Source: Larkinella sp965227735 (GTDB taxonomy: Bacteria > Bacteroidota > Bacteroidia > Cytophagales > Spirosomataceae). Taken from it: 64,000 nucleotides of DNA. The notes beneath the pieces were generated by a model. It worked only from the letters and a program-made list of their open reading frames with translations. It made no database searches and had not been told where the DNA came from. Below are positions 58,684 to 64,000 of the stretch, in pieces (the first letter of the stretch is position 1; each line of letters starts with the position of its first letter). The position numbers and the translations under genes were made by a program. The stretch spans positions 2,418,001 through 2,482,000 of the forward strand of contig NZ_OZ245776.1 of assembly GCF_965227735.1 (NCBI RefSeq). Direction: 5' to 3'.

Positions 58684-58765
58684 ATGAGAATTGGCGGATT
58701 ACAAATCCGCCACAGAGTGGGTCGAGATTGCAACGGCACCGGCCGCCCGGTCTCGACCAGCACAC
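58684..58765. repeat. REP-like repeat cluster, right of the RAYT pseudogene
   Basis: GGCGGATTACAAATCCGCC is a hairpin. GATTGCAACGGCACCGGCCG followed by CCCGGTCTCGACCAGC is an inverted, slightly diverged copy of the block at about 58008-58044. No gene is seen in the rest of 58620-58904. Confidence 0.82.
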
Positions 58766-58825
58766 AATTCAGCCTTCTTTTTCAGCAATTCAATCACCGG
58801 TTCCGTTTATTGAGTCACCCGGTTT

Positions 58826-58856
58826 TTGGGTGCTGACGCGCACTTGCCTTGTTTTG
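58826..58856 (+). promoter_or_regulatory. Possible promoter of the lipoprotein gene
   Basis: TTG (58826-58828), 20-base spacer and TTGTTTTG (58849-58856) approach TAnnTTTG with one mismatch. The ATG is 48 bases downstream. Confidence 0.3.
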
Positions 58857-58904
58857 TACTCATTCTGGAAGACGGAATAGCAAAACAACAAAAACTACTG
58901 AATC

Positions 58905-59492
58905 ATGAAAATGCGTTTTCTCGCGCTACTGGCGCTGGTACTCCTTTCGGTTGCCTGTAAAAAAGGCGGCAATGAATCCATTGATCCGACCGATCATTCA
59001 TCCGGCGACGGAAGCGGCCAAAATCCAAATTCCGGCAATCCGCCCCCGGCAACCGGAAAAATACCGGCTGAACTCGTCGGTAAATGGTCGTATGGAACAT
59101 TTTCGCCGACCAATTTCTGGGATTACAATGGCAAATACACCGGCAACGCCTACGAGCAGGCCCTGGTGTTCGAATTTCACGCCAATGGCACCTACGAAGA
59201 GTACGTCGTCAACTCCACCACGAGCTACAATTGCCGAACAGAAGCCTACACGTTTTTCAAAGGAACCGTTAAGGTTAACGAAGCAAACCGTTCGTTTGTC
59301 ATCACCCCCGCCAGCGGCAACTACCGGGGCTTTTACGGCTGTGCGCCCAGCAGCAACATCAACCGCGATGCGCGAAAGGAAGAATTGAAGCAGGAAACCA
59401 TGAATTACCAGGTCGAAAGTGGAAAAACCGCCCTCAAGCTGTCGGACGCCGAAAATCCGCAGGGAGTGCGTCTGAAAGCCGTTACGTGGTAA
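58905..59492 (+). CDS. Lipoprotein of unknown function
   Basis: 195 residues with a signal peptide and lipobox LLSVAC (Cys18), then a flexible Ser/Gly/Asn/Pro-rich linker (about 22-52) and one compact domain with PAELVGKWSYGTFSP, FEFHANGTYEEYVVNS and ENPQGVRLKAV. The GKW..G.Y pattern is like lipocalin-type domains of small Bacteroidota lipoproteins, without clear family assignment. Two Cys (NCRTEAY and YGCAPSS) may form a disulfide. Probably anchored in the outer membrane. Confidence 0.75.
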   Translation: MKMRFLALLALVLLSVACKKGGNESIDPTDHSSGDGSGQNPNSGNPPPATGKIPAELVGKWSYGTFSPTNFWDYNGKYTGNAYEQALVFEFHANGTYEEYVVNSTTSYNCRTEAYTFFKGTVKVNEANRSFVITPASGNYRGFYGCAPSSNINRDARKEELKQETMNYQVESGKTALKLSDAENPQGVRLKAVTW

Positions 59493-59538
59493 ATTAACCG
59501 ACATAAAAGCCGATCGGCTGGACGCTTTTCGAAGCCAC

Positions 59539-61116
59539 TCAGTCGATCGGCGTCTTCGTTTTCGACTGATTTTCCAGCAGAATCACCCCGGCTTTCGACT
59601 GCCGCCAGCGGTCTAGCAACGCCTTGGGCGTGGGCGTCACCCGGAAGGCAAACGACCCCAGCAGCAGGTCTTCGTCGCCATCCTGATCGACGTCGGCGGC
59701 ATCCATCGTCAACCACGCGCCCTGATCCGCATCAGGAAACGATTTCGGCCGAAACCGGTTGTTGCCCCGGTTTTCCAGAAACACAAAGTTTTCCAGCCGT
59801 TTGCGCGACACATCCGGGAAGAACGCAATGGCGGCCACATCCAGATCACCGTCGCCGTCGAAGTCGCGGGCGAGGGCTTTCGTGGCCCCGTGCAGGGGAT
59901 AAAACCACACCTGCCGGAATTTAAAATTGCCGTCGTTGCGGAACAGCCGGACGCCGTGATACCGCTTCAGGGTGTTGGAATAATCCGCATTATCGCCGTT
60001 GGTATACAGCAGATCCATATCGCCATCCTTATCAAAATCAACGACATCCAGGTAACTGGACCCAAAGACCGGCGGAAAACGCAGCACGGTTTTCTTCCAG
60101 AACCGCCCCCCGCCTTCGTTGTTAAAAACCGCAACCTGCTCGTCGCTCTGCGACAGTAAAACGACGATGTCCACCCTGCCGTCACCATTCACGTCGGTCA
60201 CCACGGTTCGAACCGCGCCCGGCACCGGTTCCAGAACGTGTTCGGTGTAGGTCGATCCGGTATTTTCAAACCAGGTCAGTTGCCCGGTATAAAACCCGAA
60301 CTGACTCACCAGAATGTCTTCTTTTCCGTCGCCGTTCAGATCAGCATAAGTGGCATCGACGGGTCGTTGCAGCCGTTTCAGCAACACCGCCCGATCGATC
60401 TTCTGCGTCGCCGGGTTGCGGTTGATGTGCAGCAGTTCGCCATTCAGGAGATCGTTGGGGTCCATCGTTCCCATCGCCAGCACATCGAGACTGCCGTCGG
60501 GCCGGGTGCGCAAGCTGGAAGGGGGTGAAAAAGTCACCACTGAATCGACTTTTTGCAGGGTGTTGTCCAGAAAATACAGCCTTCCTCGCCGACTCCCCAC
60601 CGCAATGCGCCGACTCACCGGCTGATAGGCCAGCAGAGTTACCAGATTGTCGACGGACTGGGCAGGTTTGCGGATTTTGAAAAGTGGCAAATCGTACGAA
60701 ATCGCGGGGCGGGGGGCCTGTGGCAACGGTTTTTCCGGCGCGTTTTTTACATAATAGTCGGTAATTTTCTGCCAATCGTCGGGATGCACCATCGGCGCAT
60801 TGGCAAAGGCTGTCGATTGCAGCACCCGCTGAATTTCGTCCGGGTCGCTCAACTGCCGGAATGGCGACAGCGAATCGGCCGAAAAACCCATCCGAAGCGC
60901 CATTTGCGGCAACACTTTTCGCTTCCAGATGTCTTTTTCCAGCAACTCCGGTGATGGAAAGGCGTGGCAGCCTGTGCAGTACTGCCGGGCTAGTTCCGGT
61001 CCACTTAAGCTTGACGGTTCCGTTGGCGTGGTTGACTGCGGGCTTTGATTACACGCCATTGCCCAAAACACAAAAAACAAATAGACGAAAAACGAAATTG
61101 ATCTATTGAAAGACAT
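59539..61116 (-). CDS. Cytochrome c-motif lipoprotein with FG-GAP/VCBS repeats
   Basis: 525 residues. A signal peptide with a Cys at 22 (FWAMACNQS) suggests lipid anchoring, although the lipobox is weak. A single haem-binding CTGCH (47-51) in a short cytochrome c-like segment is followed by FG-GAP repeats from about 160 to 510, with calcium-type loops such as DLNGDGKED, DVNGDGRVD, DFDKDGDMD, DFDGDGDLD and DVDQDGDED. This makes a periplasmic or surface beta-propeller with an electron-transfer head. The partner oxidase or substrate is not evident. It is convergent with the lipoprotein gene. Confidence 0.85.
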   Translation of the reverse strand: MSFNRSISFFVYLFFVFWAMACNQSPQSTTPTEPSSLSGPELARQYCTGCHAFPSPELLEKDIWKRKVLPQMALRMGFSADSLSPFRQLSDPDEIQRVLQSTAFANAPMVHPDDWQKITDYYVKNAPEKPLPQAPRPAISYDLPLFKIRKPAQSVDNLVTLLAYQPVSRRIAVGSRRGRLYFLDNTLQKVDSVVTFSPPSSLRTRPDGSLDVLAMGTMDPNDLLNGELLHINRNPATQKIDRAVLLKRLQRPVDATYADLNGDGKEDILVSQFGFYTGQLTWFENTGSTYTEHVLEPVPGAVRTVVTDVNGDGRVDIVVLLSQSDEQVAVFNNEGGGRFWKKTVLRFPPVFGSSYLDVVDFDKDGDMDLLYTNGDNADYSNTLKRYHGVRLFRNDGNFKFRQVWFYPLHGATKALARDFDGDGDLDVAAIAFFPDVSRKRLENFVFLENRGNNRFRPKSFPDADQGAWLTMDAADVDQDGDEDLLLGSFAFRVTPTPKALLDRWRQSKAGVILLENQSKTKTPID

Positions 61117-61253
61117 CGTATGATAAAAAACAGAACAAACTTATCACAAAACCGCCTGTTTTTCAACTGCTGGCCGACCGCCGTTTGACCTTTTCCGAAA
61201 TCGCTATTACTTTTTCTCATTTCTTTGCACCGCAATAGCCGCCCTTTATTTCT

Positions 61254-62735
61254 ATGATGAACTGCATTCTCGGCGTCGACATCGGCACGACTAACGTTAA
61301 GGCCCTGGCTTTTCAGCCGGAAACCGGCGATCTTGTTGCCCACGCTTCCGCCCCCCTGACAACGCTCCACCCCCAACCCGGTTATGCGGAACAGGATCCA
61401 GAGGAAGTCTGGACGAACCTGATCGACGTGCTGGACGAAGTTTGCCGGGAAGTGAAGCAGCAGAACGGGCGCATCGAAGCCGTTGGATTCAGTTCGGCCA
61501 TGCACAGCAGCATGGGGGTCGACGACGCCGGAAAACCGCTCACCCATGCGATCCTGTGGTCTGACAACCGGGCCGAAAAACAGGCAGCTTCCCTCCGCCA
61601 CGACCAGGCTGCTCTCGGCAAAGACATTTACGAACGAACCGGTACGCCCCTGCACCCGATGATTCCGCTCTGCAAACTGGCCTGGTTTCGGGAACACAAC
61701 CTGCGGCTGCTGCGCCGGGCCACGGGCTGGATTTCAATCAAAGAATACATTTGGCACAAGCTGACGGGGAAATACCAGATCGATTATTCGATTGCGACGG
61801 CCACCGGTTTATTCGACAGCCAGCGGAAGGAGTGGTATGCACCCGCGCTCGAATTTGCCGGTATCCGGATCGAGCAGTTGTCGGAACCGGTGCCCACCAC
61901 CTACGCCGGCAAGCTCACGAACTCCGCGCTACCCGGCTCCGTCACCGACGGCCTGGCGGAAGCGGCTCTCTACATCGGGGCATCGGACGGCTGTCTGGCA
62001 AACCTGGGAGCCGGGGCCATTGAATCCGGGATCACCACCATTACCATTGGCACCAGCGGAGCCATTCGCCGGACGGTTCAACGGCCACTGCGCGATGAAA
62101 AAGGGCGGTTATTCAGTTATATCCTGAATGTCAGCGATCCGACGGATAAAAACTACTACGTGGTCGGCGGCCCTACCAACAACGGGGCGAATGTTCTGCA
62201 ATGGGTCTCCGAAAAGCTGACGCAATCGGAAACCACGGACGTTCTGGCCGAAGCAGCCACCGTAGAAGCCGGTTCTGACGATCTGCTGTTTTTGCCTTAT
62301 TTGCAGGGCGAGCGCGCTCCGCTTTGGGACGCGGGCGTGCGGGGCTCGTACCTGAATGTCGACTGGCACCACGGACGGGCGCATTTTGTGCGGGCCGCGC
62401 TGGAAGGCGTGTTGTTCAATTTGCTCCGCATCGAGCGCATTTTGTCGCGGCACACCGGCCCCACGCGGGTGATTCACGCCAACGGCGGTTTTGCCCAGTC
62501 CGCGTTCTGGGTGCAGATGATGGCCGATATTTTTGGCGTTCCGGTTCGGCTCAACGAGAGCAACGAAAGTGGTGCTATTGGCGCTATTCTGCTGACAATG
62601 AAGGCCACCGGGCGGGTTTCGTCGCTGGCCGAAGCCACCCGCCACGTCGGCTTCGGCCAGACGTTCGAGCCGGATGCCGAACGTCACCGGCGGTATCAGG
62701 CGGTGTACAAACGGTTTGAACAGGCTTTACCCTGA
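61254..62735 (+). CDS. gntK: Gluconokinase (FGGY family)
   Basis: 493 residues from ATG 61254 (or 492 from 61257). FGGY kinase features: VDIGTTNVKALAF phosphate-1 motif at 7-19, MHSSMGVDDAGKPLTHAILW near 83-103, and the C-terminal ATP-site block THANGG-like VIHANGGFAQSAFWVQMMAD (about 405-424). The overall pattern (PGYAEQDPEEVW, SIKEYIWHKLTG) is nearest to gluconokinases, which phosphorylate D-gluconate to 6-phosphogluconate. Xylulokinase remains an alternative. The enzyme would fit downstream of the PQQ and FAD sugar oxidases in this window. Confidence 0.85.
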   Translation: MMNCILGVDIGTTNVKALAFQPETGDLVAHASAPLTTLHPQPGYAEQDPEEVWTNLIDVLDEVCREVKQQNGRIEAVGFSSAMHSSMGVDDAGKPLTHAILWSDNRAEKQAASLRHDQAALGKDIYERTGTPLHPMIPLCKLAWFREHNLRLLRRATGWISIKEYIWHKLTGKYQIDYSIATATGLFDSQRKEWYAPALEFAGIRIEQLSEPVPTTYAGKLTNSALPGSVTDGLAEAALYIGASDGCLANLGAGAIESGITTITIGTSGAIRRTVQRPLRDEKGRLFSYILNVSDPTDKNYYVVGGPTNNGANVLQWVSEKLTQSETTDVLAEAATVEAGSDDLLFLPYLQGERAPLWDAGVRGSYLNVDWHHGRAHFVRAALEGVLFNLLRIERILSRHTGPTRVIHANGGFAQSAFWVQMMADIFGVPVRLNESNESGAIGAILLTMKATGRVSSLAEATRHVGFGQTFEPDAERHRRYQAVYKRFEQALP

Positions 62736-62756
62736 AACTGCCCGGTGGCTCCACAA

Positions 62757-63311
62757 TCAGTCCATCATAAACTGCTTTTGATACGCATCGATCACCTGTT
62801 CACGCGTTCGTTTTAACCGCATCTTGACGGCACTGTGGTTGATGTTGTACTGCCGGGCAATTTCGGTAACGTCAATGTTATCCACGTATTTGAGTTGCAG
62901 CAACGCCATGCGGTCCGGCGAAATTTTTTCCATTACCACCGCCATCTGGCTCAGCATGGCATGGGCCGTATCGCTGCCTTCCGAATCGGGAATGTTGTCG
63001 ATATCGACTTCATCCATCGCCACCACCACCATGCGGTTTGCCACCCGGCTTTTCTGCCGGCAATAATTTTGTGAAATGGAAAACAGCCAGGTCGAAAAAG
63101 CGGAACGTCCCTGAAACTGATCAATCTTGATGAAAACCTGAAGAAAAATGTCGTGCGTATAATCTTCCGCCTTGACCGGGTCGCGGGTAAATGTCAGACA
63201 GCTACCATACACTTTATGCACATAGCGTTTGTACAAAGTCTCCAAACAATCCGCCCGGCGGGTGTTCAGATACGAACCGATGAGTTCTTCGTCTTTCAAT
63301 ACACGTTTCAT
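62757..63311 (-). CDS. RNA polymerase ECF-type sigma factor
   Basis: The ATG at 63311 (MKRVLKDEELIGSYL) gives 184 residues; the longer frame has no homology before it. Region 2 about 20-85 (LYKRYVHKVYGSCLTFTRD, AEDYTHDIFLQVFIKI, FSTWLFSISQNYCRQK) and region 4 about 125-175 (DRMALLQLKYVDNIDVTEIA, NHSAVKMRLKRT). No FecR gene is adjacent, so it is not part of a SusCD signalling set; regulation is unknown. Confidence 0.92.
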   Translation of the reverse strand: MKRVLKDEELIGSYLNTRRADCLETLYKRYVHKVYGSCLTFTRDPVKAEDYTHDIFLQVFIKIDQFQGRSAFSTWLFSISQNYCRQKSRVANRMVVVAMDEVDIDNIPDSEGSDTAHAMLSQMAVVMEKISPDRMALLQLKYVDNIDVTEIARQYNINHSAVKMRLKRTREQVIDAYQKQFMMD

Positions 63312-63789
63312 AAGACAGAGAAAATTAATATTCAATAATGAACTGTTACGTTTAGGTCCATCAGAAACAGGTCCTCCCAATCCGGTAACTTCGGGACTGG
63401 CGTTGATTTTTGAGTCTAAAATCAACAGTGATGTTACTGATTTTACATGATTGTTAAATACAATTACCCCGCCAGCCGGGCCTTGTGGCCGGGATAACAC
63501 TATGAACGTATAGATTAACGTTATAAACCGAATGTTGAAGAGTATAAATACTTATATTTGGGCTTATCAACTTGCTGTGAAGCGCTTTTAGGCCCAAAAT
63601 TGAGTACTCTCGTCAGTGAATAATGGTCGAATAGGACTTTTCAGGGCATGAATATTCATCAAAGTACAATGAGTAAGACTTCCCAGTTAATATCCGATGG
63701 GTTGTTTGCTCAAAAAACTTGTTTACTTATATTTACTATCTCATCGTTACCCAGTAACAAAAGTCCTCTACTCACCATAGCTCAATTCC
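63312..63789. other. 478-bp intergenic region between divergent sigma factor and response regulator
   Basis: No credible gene is seen. TATATTTG at 63553-63560 is a perfect -7 box, but the nearest TTG (63535-63537) is only 15 bases away. If used it would give the response regulator a leader of over 200 nt. Confidence 0.35.
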
Positions 63790-64000
63790 ATGAAATATCG
63801 TCAATGTCTGATTGTAGACGATTCCGATTCGGCGGTAGCCATCCTGCAGGAGTATCTGGCACGGCTCCCCTTTTTTATGCCTCCCCAGATCAGCGGAACC
63901 GTGCGGGATGCAACAAGTCTGCTACAACAGCAGCATTTTGACCTTATCTTGCTGGATATTAGCCTTCCAGACCAAACAGGACTGGATTTATTACGCTCGT
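63790..64000 (+). CDS. Response regulator, N-terminal receiver domain (runs off the window)
   Basis: The first 70 residues are present: MKYRQCLIVDDSDSAVAIL... with the acidic pair Asp10/Asp11 and the phospho-acceptor Asp56 in LILLDISLPDQTG. This is a CheY-like receiver. The style (LIVDDS..A...L..YL) is like LytTR-type regulators common in Bacteroidota, but the output domain lies outside the window. Confidence 0.85.
   Translation, partial: MKYRQCLIVDDSDSAVAILQEYLARLPFFMPPQISGTVRDATSLLQQQHFDLILLDISLPDQTGLDLLRS

Noticed and set aside
63648..63941. 97-codon plus-strand frame before the response regulator
   Set aside because: It overlaps the receiver-domain gene in another frame and has no recognisable features.

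Overview
The window is about 64 kb of a Bacteroidota chromosome. It most likely comes from a Cytophagales bacterium of the Spirosoma/Larkinella type. This is inferred from three things: SusC/SusD pairs with FecR and ECF sigma partners, Bacteroidota-type promoters (TTG-N19-TAnnTTTG), and the absence of strong Shine-Dalgarno sequences. No rRNA, CRISPR array or intact insertion sequence was seen.

Region 1 (1-23.9 kb, all minus strand) is a large xylan/hemicellulose utilisation locus. In transcription order it holds an ECF sigma factor, a FecR anti-sigma factor, a SusC with an STN signalling domain, SusD, three GH43 enzymes, a VOC protein, a GH29 alpha-L-fucosidase, four tandem CE1-like esterase genes (five catalytic domains), a GH10 xylanase, a sugar epimerase-like protein, an alpha/beta hydrolase and the start of a PQQ-dependent dehydrogenase. 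Hairpins sit between several genes. The logic is sensing through the receptor, uptake through SusCD, removal of acyl decorations, backbone cleavage, then oxidation.

Region 2 (24-32.5 kb) carries katG, a tRNA-Gly/tRNA-Leu pair, a divergent UbiA-type prenyltransferase/type III PKS pair, a GT2 glycosyltransferase, a TerC membrane protein and a short sigma-region-2-like protein. The tRNA-Leu(UAA) is split by a 236-nt group I intron that resembles the cyanobacterial one.

Region 3 (32.9-45.9 kb) holds a 1,380-residue superfamily 1 helicase, an APC permease with a MetR-like regulator, a DUF1016 nuclease, a sugar isomerase/DUF1080 pair, and a translationally coupled operon of a GNAT, a possible class II aaRS-like protein and an AraC regulator.

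Region 4 (45.9-57.8 kb, minus strand) is a second SusCD locus with its own ECF sigma and FecR, two FAD-dependent oxidoreductases and a KduD-like dehydrogenase.

Region 5 (57.9-64 kb) holds a RAYT transposase gene broken by one amber codon and flanked by inverted REP-like repeats. Beyond it are a lipoprotein, a cytochrome/FG-GAP protein, a gluconokinase, an ECF sigma factor and the start of a response regulator. Related palindromes recur across the window. Some lie inside genes: the helicase has an in-frame copy, and the type III PKS C-terminus reads into one arm of another.
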